A stretch of DNA of 10,414 nucleotides from the NCBI GenBank assembly GCA_030066475.1, contig JASJBO010000201.1, forward strand, positions 1 to 10,414. Reading direction: 5' to 3'. This DNA comes from Myxococcota bacterium (lineage in GTDB: Bacteria > Myxococcota_A > UBA9160 > PR03). The notes under the pieces are model-generated. The model made no database searches. It had not been told where the DNA came from and saw nothing but the letters and a program-made list of their open reading frames with translations. This document shows positions 1-7,600 of this stretch, piece after piece. The position numbers and the translations under genes are program-made. How positions within the stretch are numbered: the stretch's first letter is position 1; each line of letters opens with the position of its first letter.

Positions 1-1409
1 GCGACCCGAACCGCGGCGGTGCCTGGCAGTCGGCGGACACCGAGAGCATGGCGCGGCCGATCACCAAGTACGCGGCCACGGTGCGCCAGTGGGAGCGGCT
101 GCCCGAGATGATGCGCGCGGCGTTCCGCGCCGCGATGACCGGCCGCCCGGGGCCCTCGTACATCGCGATCCCCGACGAGCTGCTGCTCGAGCAGGTGGAC
201 GCGGACGCGCTGCCGCCGATCCACGAGGCGGCGCGCTACCGCGTCACGAACCTGGGCGCCGGCGACCCGGCCGCGATCGAGCGCGCCGCCGAGAAGCTCG
301 CGGGCGCCGAGCGCATCTACCTGCACGCCGGCAAGGGTGTGCTGTGGGCGGACGCGTCGGCGGAGCTGCTGGCGCTGGGCGAACACCTCGGCGCCTGCCT
401 GGGCGCCAGCCTGGGCGCGCGCGGCGTCGTGCCCGAGAGCCACCCGCACTACTTCCACCCGTTCGACCTGGGCGGCGCGGGCCTGGCGCGCAGCGAAGCC
501 GAGGTGGTGCTGGTGGTGGGCGGCCGGCTCGGCGAGTACGACGGCTGGGGCGGCCCGCCGATGTGGGGCGACCCGAGCGCGCAGACCACCATCCAGATCG
601 ACTCGGATCCGATGTCGATCGGTCTGAACCGCCCGGTGGACGTGCCGATCGTGGCCGACGCGAAGGCGGCGCTCGCCGCGCTGCTCGAGGCCGTGCGCGC
701 GCGCACCGACGCGCGCACCGCTCCGCCGGACCTGGAGCGCTACCGCGCGAAGACCGGCGAGACCATGCAGCAGGGCATCGGCTACCTGGGCTCGCCGCTC
801 ACCACCGGCGTCAACCCGGGCGCCATGGTGATGGCCGTGCGCGAGAAGTTCCCCGACGAGGCGATCACCGTGCTCGACGGCGGCAACACCACGCTCACCG
901 GCGTCGCCTTCCACCCGATCCGGTCGTCGCCGAGCTTCCTGTACTCGGTGAAGATGGGCTACCTGGGCACCGGCCTGGGCTTCGCGCTCGGCGCCAAGCT
1001 CGCCGCGCCCGAGCGGCCCGTGTGCCTGATCAGCGGCGACGGCGCCTTCGGCTTCCACGTGATGGAGCTCGAGACCGCGGCGCGCGAGGAGCTGCCGGTG
1101 GTGGTGGTGGTCGCCGTGGACGCCGCCTGGGGCATGGAGAAGACCGCCTACCTGGCGCAGGGCCTGGGCGCGGCCGACTGGGCGCACCGCGGCATCGACC
1201 TGGCCGGCGTCGCCTACGACGAGATGGCGCGCAGCATGGGCTGCCACGGCGAGCGGGTGGCGAAGATCGAGGAGATGGGGCCCGCGCTCGAGCGCTCGAT
1301 CGCGTCGGGGCGGCCCGCCGTGATCCACGTCGAGGTCGACCGCGAGCTCAACACCAAGCCGCCGGGCTGGGAGCAGTTCCGCGCGGCGCGCAGCGTCCAG
1401 GGCTACTGA
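1..1409 (+). CDS. Thiamine-diphosphate-dependent enzyme (acetolactate synthase / 2-hydroxyacyl-CoA lyase superfamily), 5' partial
   Basis: The frame is open from base 3, so the gene begins before the window; the ATG at 48 is internal. The residues before it (GAWQSADTES, then RPITKYAA) are the typical end of the N-terminal PYR domain, so the part with the catalytic Glu is outside the window. Counting from the ATG at 48, a central TPP-enzyme domain spans about residues 70-215 and the C-terminal TPP-binding domain about 255-435. The diphosphate/metal motif begins GDGAFGF (Asp331). The usual NN about 27 residues later reads VD (Asp358, GAC at 1119-1121), followed by the expected AAWG. Enzymes of this superfamily (COG0028) cleave or form C-C bonds next to a carbonyl using ThDP and Mg2+. 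The substrate cannot be told from sequence: acetolactate synthase-like, oxalyl-CoA decarboxylase-like and 2-hydroxyacyl-CoA lyase-like functions are all possible. Probably cytoplasmic, and cotranscribed with the epimerase gene 19 bp downstream. Confidence 0.93.
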   Translation, partial: DPNRGGAWQSADTESMARPITKYAATVRQWERLPEMMRAAFRAAMTGRPGPSYIAIPDELLLEQVDADALPPIHEAARYRVTNLGAGDPAAIERAAEKLAGAERIYLHAGKGVLWADASAELLALGEHLGACLGASLGARGVVPESHPHYFHPFDLGGAGLARSEAEVVLVVGGRLGEYDGWGGPPMWGDPSAQTTIQIDSDPMSIGLNRPVDVPIVADAKAALAALLEAVRARTDARTAPPDLERYRAKTGETMQQGIGYLGSPLTTGVNPGAMVMAVREKFPDEAITVLDGGNTTLTGVAFHPIRSSPSFLYSVKMGYLGTGLGFALGAKLAAPERPVCLISGDGAFGFHVMELETAAREELPVVVVVAVDAAWGMEKTAYLAQGLGAADWAHRGIDLAGVAYDEMARSMGCHGERVAKIEEMGPALERSIASGRPAVIHVEVDRELNTKPPGWEQFRAARSVQGY

Positions 1410-1428
1410 GCGCGGCGACGGGACGGCC

Positions 1429-2454
1429 ATGTCGGAGCGACCCGCGCCGCTGGGAGCCGAGGGACGCGCGCCCGAGATCCCCGCGCGCGTCTTCGTCACC
1501 GGGGCGAACGGCTTCCTCGGCCGCGCGCTGATGGCGCGCTATCGCGAGCTGGGCGCCGAGGTGCGCGGCATGGACGTGCGCGCCGACCCCGAGTGGAACG
1601 TCGTGGCCGGCGACCTCGGCGAGGCGGGCGCCTGGCAGCAGCACGCCGCGGGCTGCGACCTCGTGCTGCACACCGCGGCCGTCGTCTCGAACGTCGCCGC
1701 GCCCGAGGACTACCGGCGCATCAGCGTGGGCGGCGTGCGCCGCGCGCTCGACGCGGCGGTGGCGGGCGGCGCGCACCGCTTCCTGCACGTCTCGTCGACG
1801 GGCGCCTACGGCTGGCACCGCCCGCCGCACGCCGACGAGAAGACCCCGATCACCGTGCTCTCGGGCAACAGCTACCAGGACGCCAAGGCCGCGGGCGAGC
1901 ACCCCGCGCTCGCGGCCCACGCCGCCGGCGAGATCGCCTGCACCGTAGTCCGGCCCGCCGACGTCTACGGCCCCGGCTCGCGTCCCTGGGTGCTGATCCC
2001 GCTCGAGATGATCAAGAGGGGCCTGTTCTTCCTGCCCGCCCACGGCCAAGGCCTGTTCTCGCCGGTCTACATCGACGACCTGGTGGACGGCATCGTGCTG
2101 GCCGCGGGACTCCCCGCCGGCGCCGGGCAGATCTTCAACCTGCTCGGCTTCGAGCCCGTGCCGGCGGCGGCGTTCTTCTCCTACCACCAGCGCTGGGCCG
2201 GCCGCAGCGGCCCGCCGCGCAGCTTCTCGACCGAGACCGCGATCGCCATCGCCGCCGTCGTCTCGACCCTCTCGAAGCTGGTGCGCCGCCCCATGGAGGC
2301 GAGCCCGCAGACGATGCGCATGCTCAGCAAGGCGCACCCGATGTCGGGCGAGAAGGCGCGCAAGCTGCTGGGCTACCAGCCGAGGGTGGACCTGCCGGAG
2401 GGGATGCGGCGGACGGAGGATTGGCTGCGGGAGCGGGGGCTCATCGAGGGCTGA
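1429..2454 (+). CDS. NAD(P)-dependent epimerase/dehydratase (extended SDR family)
   Basis: 341 residues, the usual length for an extended short-chain dehydrogenase. After about 20 polar residues comes the Rossmann strand VFVTGANGFLG (GxxGxxG, residues 24-31). Further landmarks are GDL at 61-63, the catalytic Ser region VSSTGAYG (121-128) and the active-site YQDAK (Tyr149, Lys153). VRPADVYGPGSRPW (174-187) and YIDDLVDGI (214-222) are typical of NAD-dependent epimerases and of the 3-beta-hydroxysteroid dehydrogenase-like branch. The family oxidises or epimerises hydroxyl groups on nucleotide sugars, sterols or similar molecules; the substrate is not evident. No membrane segment is apparent. The ATG at 1429 has only a weak purine stretch (GGGACGG) upstream, so translation may depend on the TPP-enzyme gene ending 19 bp before. 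Its 3' end overlaps by 14 bases the end of the minus-strand pseudogene tail. Confidence 0.93.
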   Translation: MSERPAPLGAEGRAPEIPARVFVTGANGFLGRALMARYRELGAEVRGMDVRADPEWNVVAGDLGEAGAWQQHAAGCDLVLHTAAVVSNVAAPEDYRRISVGGVRRALDAAVAGGAHRFLHVSSTGAYGWHRPPHADEKTPITVLSGNSYQDAKAAGEHPALAAHAAGEIACTVVRPADVYGPGSRPWVLIPLEMIKRGLFFLPAHGQGLFSPVYIDDLVDGIVLAAGLPAGAGQIFNLLGFEPVPAAAFFSYHQRWAGRSGPPRSFSTETAIAIAAVVSTLSKLVRRPMEASPQTMRMLSKAHPMSGEKARKLLGYQPRVDLPEGMRRTEDWLRERGLIEG

Positions 2455-2711
2455 CCCGACGCACTGCCAGTGCCGCGAGTGCCAGGACCGCCGCGAGGCC
2501 CGGCAGCGCCCCGGACGGCTCCGATCGAGCTCCACTCGATCTCGGTGGTCTCACCGGCCGCGATGCTGGGCGGGTCGGCGCTGACGCTGACGAGCGGAGG
2601 CTCCGTCACGCTCACCGTCACCGATGCCGAGCTCTGCCCGCCGAGCCCGCTGCAGACGATCGTGTAGGTCGTCGTCGCCGAAGGGGAGACCGGGAGGCTC
2701 CCGGTCGCCCC
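2441..2711 (-). pseudogene. Remnant of a secreted Ig-like-repeat protein with a PEP-CTERM-like C-terminal tail; 5'-truncated and frame-disrupted
   Basis: Reading the minus strand from about 2711, one frame encodes the end of a bacterial Ig-like domain (TTTYTIVCSGLGG, then a SASVTVSV strand) and the start of another (EPPLVSVSADPPSIAAGE, then TTEIEWSS, ending about 2533). The +1 frame then gives an EPSG motif, a hydrophobic helix (GLAAVLALAALAV) and a basic end (RRVSPR), with a TGA at 2443-2441. That is the layout of a PEP-CTERM-type sorting tail: EP motif, single membrane helix, Arg-rich end. No start codon with a signal peptide can be attached, because the CoA-transferase gene lies immediately upstream and ends at 2725. 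I infer a decayed gene that lost its 5' part and most of the second Ig domain, with a frame change near 2520-2540. A sequencing indel could explain the frame change but not the missing N-terminus. Confidence 0.5.
2523..2541. repeat. Perfect 7-bp inverted repeat between convergent genes
   Basis: GATCGAG (2523-2529), a five-base loop CTCCA, then CTCGATC (2535-2541). It lies in the 270-bp stretch between the convergent epimerase and CoA-transferase genes, where a transcription terminator would be expected. It has no T-run on either strand, so it is not a classical intrinsic terminator. It coincides with the place where the pseudogene remnant changes frame. Confidence 0.35.
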
Positions 2712-2724
2712 CAGGAGCCTTCCG

Positions 2725-3933
2725 CTACCGGATCGCCCCGCGCTCCCGGAGTGCCGCGAGTCGCGCCTCGTCCAGCCCGAGCGCGCCGAGCACCTCGTCG
2801 GTGTGCTCGCCGAGGGCCGGCGCGCGCCGCGGCGCGACCTTGGGGCTGCCCTCCACCTCGATCGGGCTGGTGATCGTCCGGACCAGGCGGCCCTGCGCGT
2901 CCTCGGTGTCCACCTGGATGCCGGCGGCCTCGGCCTGCGCGTCGTGCGCCAGCTCCTCGGTCACCGCCACGTGGCCGAAGGTGATCTGCTGGTCGTCGAG
3001 GCGCTTGCGCCAGTCGGCGAAGTCGCGGCTCGCGAAGATCGGGGCGAGGATGTCGTAGAGCGCCTGCGCGTTGGCGCGCCGCTCGGGCTTGGCGCGGAAG
3101 CGCTCGTCCTGGGCCAGCTCGGGGCGCTCGATCGCGGCGCACAGCCGCGGCCAGAGCTTGTCCTCCTGCACCAGCGCCAGCAGCAGCCAGCGGCCGTCGC
3201 GCGTCTCGTACTGGTTGACCACCGCGTTGCCGGGCCGTGTGCAGTCGACGTGCTGGAACGGCTCGGCGCCCGACAGCATCGCCTGCAGGTAGACCGAGTT
3301 CGACCAGCAGCCGTTCGCGAGCAGCGAGCTGCGCACGTGGCTGCCCGCGCCGGTCTTCTCGCGGCGGTAGAGCGCCATCATGATGGCGCCGAACAGCGAC
3401 ATGGCGCTCGGGTTGTCGCCCATCCCTGGGACCGAGATCGCCGGCGGCGCGCCCTTGAGGCGCACCAGGTCCTGCAGGCCCGTGCGCGCCCACCAGGCGG
3501 TGGCGTCGTAGCCGGGCTTGTGCGCCTCGGGCCCCACCGGCCCGAAGCCGGTCGCGTGGGCGTAGACCAGCCGCGGGTTGCGCGCGCGCAGGTCGTCGTA
3601 GCCGAGAGCCAGGCTCTCGAGCACGCGAACCGGGTAGTTGGTGACGAAGACGTCGGCCGCGTCGGCGAGCCGCAGCAGCAGCTCGCGCGCCTCGGCGTCC
3701 TTCAGGTCGAGGGCGACGCTGCGCTTGCTGCGACTGGTGAGCGTCCAGCAGTAGTCGTCGTCGTGCGCCGGCAGCGGCGGCATCTGGTGCAGGTATCGGT
3801 AGGGGTCGCCGGTCGCGGGCGGCTCCACCTTGATCACGTCGGCGCCGAAGTCGGCCATCACCGTGGCGGCGGCGGGGCCGAACACGAAGCTGCCGACGTC
3901 GAGCACGCGAATGCCGTCGAGAATGGGTGTCAC
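2725..3933 (-). CDS. Class III CoA-transferase (CaiB/BaiF family)
   Basis: 402 residues, the normal family length of about 400. Enzymes of this family (formyl-CoA transferase, carnitine CoA-transferase, 2-arylpropionyl/alpha-methylacyl-CoA racemase relatives) move CoA between carboxylic acids through an aspartyl intermediate, usually as interlocked dimers in the cytoplasm. Visible landmarks: the N-terminal ILDGIRVLDVGSFVFGPAA, ADVIKVEPP (31-39), RSVALDLKDAE (71-81), GYDATAWWARTG (141-152), and PGMGDNPSAMSLFGA, whose Asp173 aligns by eye with catalytic Asp169 of formyl-CoA transferase. KTGAGSHV follows (193-200), and a C-terminal LGEHTDEVLGALGLDEARL. I chose the GTG at 3933 because the family alignment begins there and GGAGGG lies six bases upstream; the frame stays open to 4146, but those residues do not match the family. 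Its start overlaps the stop of the 40-codon gene (GTGA), implying translational coupling. The acid substrate is unknown. Confidence 0.95.
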   Translation of the reverse strand: MTPILDGIRVLDVGSFVFGPAAATVMADFGADVIKVEPPATGDPYRYLHQMPPLPAHDDDYCWTLTSRSKRSVALDLKDAEARELLLRLADAADVFVTNYPVRVLESLALGYDDLRARNPRLVYAHATGFGPVGPEAHKPGYDATAWWARTGLQDLVRLKGAPPAISVPGMGDNPSAMSLFGAIMMALYRREKTGAGSHVRSSLLANGCWSNSVYLQAMLSGAEPFQHVDCTRPGNAVVNQYETRDGRWLLLALVQEDKLWPRLCAAIERPELAQDERFRAKPERRANAQALYDILAPIFASRDFADWRKRLDDQQITFGHVAVTEELAHDAQAEAAGIQVDTEDAQGRLVRTITSPIEVEGSPKVAPRRAPALGEHTDEVLGALGLDEARLAALRERGAIR

Positions 3934-4052
3934 GGCAGACCCTCCCGGAGCCGCCGATGATACACCGAGAGCAGGCGGGCCAGGGCGCGGGGCGCGTTGG
4001 GCCGCCACCGACCCCGACTTCCCTCGAACTCCAGGCGCTCGGTGCGCGTCAT
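3930..4052 (-). CDS. Unrecognised 40-residue basic protein, translationally coupled to the CoA-transferase
   Basis: Begins MTRTERLEFEGSRGRW and ends LRREGLP-like (actual last residues REGLP). It has ten Arg against four Glu, no Cys, no signal peptide and no membrane segment; the middle (ALARLLSVYHRRL) could form an amphipathic helix. I do not recognise a family. Support for a real gene is positional: the ATG at 4052 has GGAGGA four bases upstream, and its TGA (3932-3930) overlaps the CoA-transferase GTG (3933-3931) as GTGA, a standard translational-coupling arrangement. The CoA-transferase ribosome-binding site lies inside its last codons. It could be a small partner or stability factor of the enzyme, a leader ORF controlling its translation, or a chance frame in GC-rich DNA. 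Confidence 0.45.
   Translation of the reverse strand: MTRTERLEFEGSRGRWRPNAPRALARLLSVYHRRLREGLP
3940..3945 (-). promoter_or_regulatory. Ribosome-binding site deciding the CoA-transferase GTG start
   Basis: The minus strand reads GGAGGG followed by six bases and then GTG at 3933. This fixes the start at VTPILDG rather than the upstream open frame. The site lies inside the last codons of the 40-codon gene, consistent with translation re-initiation. Confidence 0.6.
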
Positions 4053-4130
4053 GGGGTCCTCCGCTGCGATGCCGGCGGGTGCCCCCGGATCGCGCGCTAG
4101 GCTCCGCGCACCGCGGAGGGGAGGGACGAG
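4053..4130. promoter_or_regulatory. Divergent promoter region between the 40-codon gene and the META-domain gene
   Basis: 78 bp separate the two divergent starts. On the minus strand GGAGGA (4062-4057) precedes the ATG at 4052. On the plus strand the purine run GGAGGGGAGGG (4115-4125) precedes the GTG at 4131, and TAGGCT (4098-4103) stands where a -10 box would give a short leader of about 20 bases. I see no convincing -35 box for either direction. The Shine-Dalgarno sites are seen directly; the -10 assignment is a guess. Confidence 0.4.
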
Positions 4131-4562
4131 GTGGATCGCACGGCATGGACGAGGCTGGCGCTCGCCGGTCTGCTGGCTGGGGCCGGCTGTGCCACCTCGG
4201 GCGCGGGCGAGGCCCCGCTCGAGGGCACCGCCTGGGTGGCCCGCGACATCGGCGACGCGGCGATGATCGAGGGCGTGCGCAGCACCCTCGAGTTCGGCGC
4301 CGAGGGGCGGGTGTTCGGGGACACGGCGTGCAACCGCTACAACGGCTCGCTCGAGCGAGACGAGGACGGCCGCGTGTCGTTCGGAGCGATCGCCTCGACG
4401 CGGCGCGCCTGCCGGCCCGCGGTGATGGACCAGGAGCAGCGCTTCCTCGAGGCGCTCGGACACACGCGACGGATCGAGCGCGACGAAGACTGGCTGCGCC
4501 TGCGGGGCGAGGGCGGCGAGGTGCTCGCGCGGCTCACGCCGACCGAGCCCTCGGGCGACTGA
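4131..4562 (+). CDS. META/HslJ-like domain protein, probable lipoprotein
   Basis: 143 residues. A GTG start is chosen for the strong purine-rich site five bases upstream; no in-frame ATG lies nearby. The N-terminus (MDRTAWTRLALAGLLAGAGC) has a basic region, a hydrophobic core and Cys20, like a lipoprotein signal. The lipobox is imperfect, with Gly instead of Leu/Val/Ile at -3, so anchoring by lipid is probable rather than certain. The rest matches the META domain: EGTAWVARDI (31-40), the hallmark ACNRYNGS (66-73), and STRRACRP followed by an MDQEQRFLEALG helix (99-110). META/HslJ proteins are small secreted or outer-membrane-associated proteins, one of which is linked to novobiocin resistance and heat shock in E. 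coli; molecular function is generally unknown. The gene stands alone, divergent from the CoA-transferase block and convergent with the regulator gene 86 bp downstream. Confidence 0.87.
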   Translation: MDRTAWTRLALAGLLAGAGCATSGAGEAPLEGTAWVARDIGDAAMIEGVRSTLEFGAEGRVFGDTACNRYNGSLERDEDGRVSFGAIASTRRACRPAVMDQEQRFLEALGHTRRIERDEDWLRLRGEGGEVLARLTPTEPSGD

Positions 4563-4648
4563 GCCCGACCGTGTAGAGCATCCGCGAGTCGCAGCGGAGG
4601 GAGCATGGCTGCTGCCGCCTGGATCGAGCCCCGGAGCTGAGGCCGGTC

Positions 4649-7600
4649 TCAGCCCGCCGCGTCGAGCCGCGCCCGAGCCCGTGCCGCCACGCCGGGCATG
4701 CCGAGCGCGGTGGCATCGCGCTCCACCGCGGCCAGCGCCTCGCGGCCGCGGCGTCGCTCGGCCGCCGCCCCGGCGCCGAGTCGCAAGGCCGCCACGTCGC
4801 AACGCACCCGCAGCTCGGTCGGCTTCGCCCCCACGCGCTCGCTCTCGGCGCGCGCGCCCTCGAGCAGGTCGAAGGCGGCGTCGCGCTCGCCGCGCGTAGC
4901 CGCCAGCAGCCCCAACGCGTGGCGCACGGGGCCCGCATACAGCAGGGGACCCGGGTAGACGGCGTGGCAGTCGGCGTAGGGCTCGAGCAGCGCCTCGAGC
5001 GTGGCGGCGCGCGCGGCGTCGCCCACGAAGGCCGCCGTGCGCGCCAGCTCGCACAGCGACACCAGCCACTCGGCGCGCCGCGGGATGTCGGCAAACTCGC
5101 CGGCCGCGGCCGACTCGAAGGCATCGCGCGCCTGCGCCTCGCGGCCCAGCTCGGTGTGCAGCAGGGGCAACAGCACGCGCGCGAAGCCGCCGGTCCAGGC
5201 GAAGCCCGAGACCGCCGCCGCCACCAGCGGCTCGATCTCGGCGAGGCGACCCTGCTCGCGGCGCAGGAAGAAGGTGTGCGCCACGGTCAGCGCGATCGCG
5301 CTGGTGTTGCGCGCGCGCTGACCCAGACGCGTCGCCTCGGCGATGGCCGCCTCGGCCTCGTCGAAGCGGCCGCGCAGGATCGCCTCGCTGGCGCGCGTGC
5401 CCTGGTGCAGCCACAGGAAGGCCGGATGGCGCGAGCCCTGGGCGGCGCGCTCGGACTCGGCCAGCGCGCGCTCGAAGCCCTCGACGTCGCCCCGCAGCAG
5501 GCGATCGGCGGCCCGGGTCTCGCGGATCGCGAAGGCGCGGCCCACCTGCGCCAGGCCGCGCTCGGCGGCGAGGATCTCCTCGGACAGCGCCTCGCGCTCG
5601 TCCAGGTGGTCGGGGCCCTGGAGCACGAAGTGGTGGGCGCGCAGCGCCTCGCACAGCGCGACGGGGTCGCCGGCCTCGCGCGCGATCGCGAGCGCCTCCA
5701 GGCTCGGTCCCGGCGCGTCGGAGTCGTAGGGCTCGTGGGGCGGGAGCACCGACACGACCGAGAGCAGGCGCGCGCGCCGCGGCGTCCGCTCGCCCTCGGT
5801 GGCGGCGAGCGCGCGATCGACCAGCGCGGGGCGCGCCAGCGTCGGGGAGTTGCCCCAGATCGTCGAGCTGCCGTAGCCGAGCATGGCGCGCACCAGGTCG
5901 TCGTCGCGGCCGAGCTCGACGGCCGCCTGGCCGGCGCGCTCGAACACCTCGCGGGCGCGCTCGGCGTCGCCGGCCGCGAGCTGCGCGTCGCCCAGCGCGA
6001 GCTCGAGCGCCAGGCGCCGCTGCGGATCGGCCGGCGTCGTCAGGTCGAGCGCGCGGATCGCGCGCTCGTACTGCTCCGCCGCCTCCTCGTGGGCCAGACG
6101 CCGCGAGGCCTGCTCGGCGGCGCGCTCGGCGTACTCGATCGCCTTGCTCTCGGTGCCGGCGGGCGCCGCCGCGTGGAAGTGGCGCGCCAGCTCGCCGAGC
6201 GCCTCGTCGAGGCGACCGGCGTAGAGCGCCTCGAGCGACTCACCGACCCGCTGGTGCAGGGCCGCGCGCCGCGCCGGCGCCGACGACTCCACCAGCGTCT
6301 CGCGCACCAGCGCGTGCGAGAAGCGGTAGCGCGCGTGCGCGCCCGGCACGGCGGCGACGATGCGCGCGCCGATCGCCTCGTCGACGCACTCGAGCAGGGC
6401 GGCGCGCGACGCCACCGAGGCCAGGCTCAGCAGCTGCAGGCCGAACTCGCGTCCGATCACGGCGGCCAGCTCGAGCGCCTCGCGACAGGTCTCGGACAGG
6501 CGCTCGAGGCGGCGCGCGATCACGCCGCGCACGCCGGGTGGCAGCTCGACGGCGGGCACCTCGGTGCCCGCCAGCGCGCCCTGCGCCTCGAGCCAGCGCA
6601 GGGTCTCGCGCAGGAAGAACGGGTTGCCCTCGCTGCGCTCGTGCAGCGCGCGCACCAGCGCGTCCGGCGCCGGGCGGCCGGTCGCCGAGACCACGTAGCG
6701 CTCGGTCGCCTCGGCCGAGAGACCTTCGAGCGCCACGTCCTCGACGTGCGGGTGCCGCGCCAGCTCGGCGAGGGTGCGGTCGAGCGCGGCGTTGCGCTCG
6801 GTGGCCGCATCGCGCAGCGTGCCGACCACCAGCAGGGGCGCCTCGCGCAGCTCGCGCGCCAGGAACTCGAGCACCAGCAGCGATGGCGCGTCGGCCCAGT
6901 GGAGGTCGTCGAGCACGATCAGCGCGGGCCGGGCGCGCGCCGCCTCGAGCACGAAGCCGGCAAGCCGGTCGATCAGCCGGAAGCGCGCCTGGTCGGGCGG
7001 GAAGACGGCCGGCTCGGGCGGCGCCGCCCCGATCGCGTCGCGCAGCTCGGGCACGACGTGGGCCAGCTCGACGGCCGCCGGCCCGAGCGCGGCGGGATCG
7101 TGCTCCGAGACCAGCGGCCGCAGGATCTGCGCCCACGGCCAGAACGCCGGAGCGGCCTCGCCCTCGTGGCAGCGCCCCACCAGCGCGCGGGCCCCCTCGC
7201 GACGCGCGCGCTCGGCCAGCACCTCGGCGCTGCGCGTCTTGCCGATGCCGGGCTCGCCGCGCAGCAGCACGCAGCGGCCGCGGCCGGCGAGCGCCTGCTC
7301 GAGGGCGCCCCCGAGCTGCTCGATCAGCGCCTCGCGGCCGACGAAGGCCTCCTCGGCTCCCTCGGGGCCGGCGTCCGCCGGGGCCTCGCTGGCCGCCTCG
7401 GCGCGGCGCTGGCGCACCTCGGCCGTGAAGCGGTAGCCGCGCCCGGTGTGGGTGCGGATCGCGGCGCGCCGACCAGTGCGCTCGCCGATCGCGGCCCGGG
7501 CAGCGCTGACGGCACGGGTGAGCGCGTGGTCGGTGACGACGACGTCGGGCCAGAGCGCCTCGTGCAGCTCGCGCTTGGACACGACGCGGTCGCGGTGCCG

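Noticed and set aside
89..1531. A 480-codon plus-strand frame overlapping the TPP enzyme gene
   Set aside because: It is an Arg-rich, low-complexity +2 shadow of the TPP-enzyme frame with no domain signature.
2470..2667. A 65-codon plus-strand ORF between the convergent genes
   Set aside because: It is antisense to the Ig-like/CTERM remnant, and the recognisable domain pattern is on the minus strand; no ribosome-binding site supports the plus frame.
3325..3340. Apparent loss of a catalytic Asp in the CoA-transferase (HVRSSLLANG where many relatives have VDVSLLDA)
   Set aside because: The catalytic Asp of formyl-CoA transferase (Asp169) lies in the earlier GD motif. This protein keeps it as Asp173 in MGDNPSAM, so the enzyme looks intact.
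3934..4146. N-terminal extension of the CoA-transferase to an upstream start at 4146
   Set aside because: The extra 71 residues are Pro/Arg/Ser-rich, would overlap the 40-codon gene and the divergent META gene start, and do not match the family; the GTG at 3933 has a good ribosome-binding site.
4605..4640. An 11-codon ORF (MAAAAWIEPRS) with GGAGGGAGC before its ATG, in the gap between the META and regulator genes
   Set aside because: It is too short to assess, has no downstream gene on its strand to control, and such purine runs are common here. Kept only as a note.
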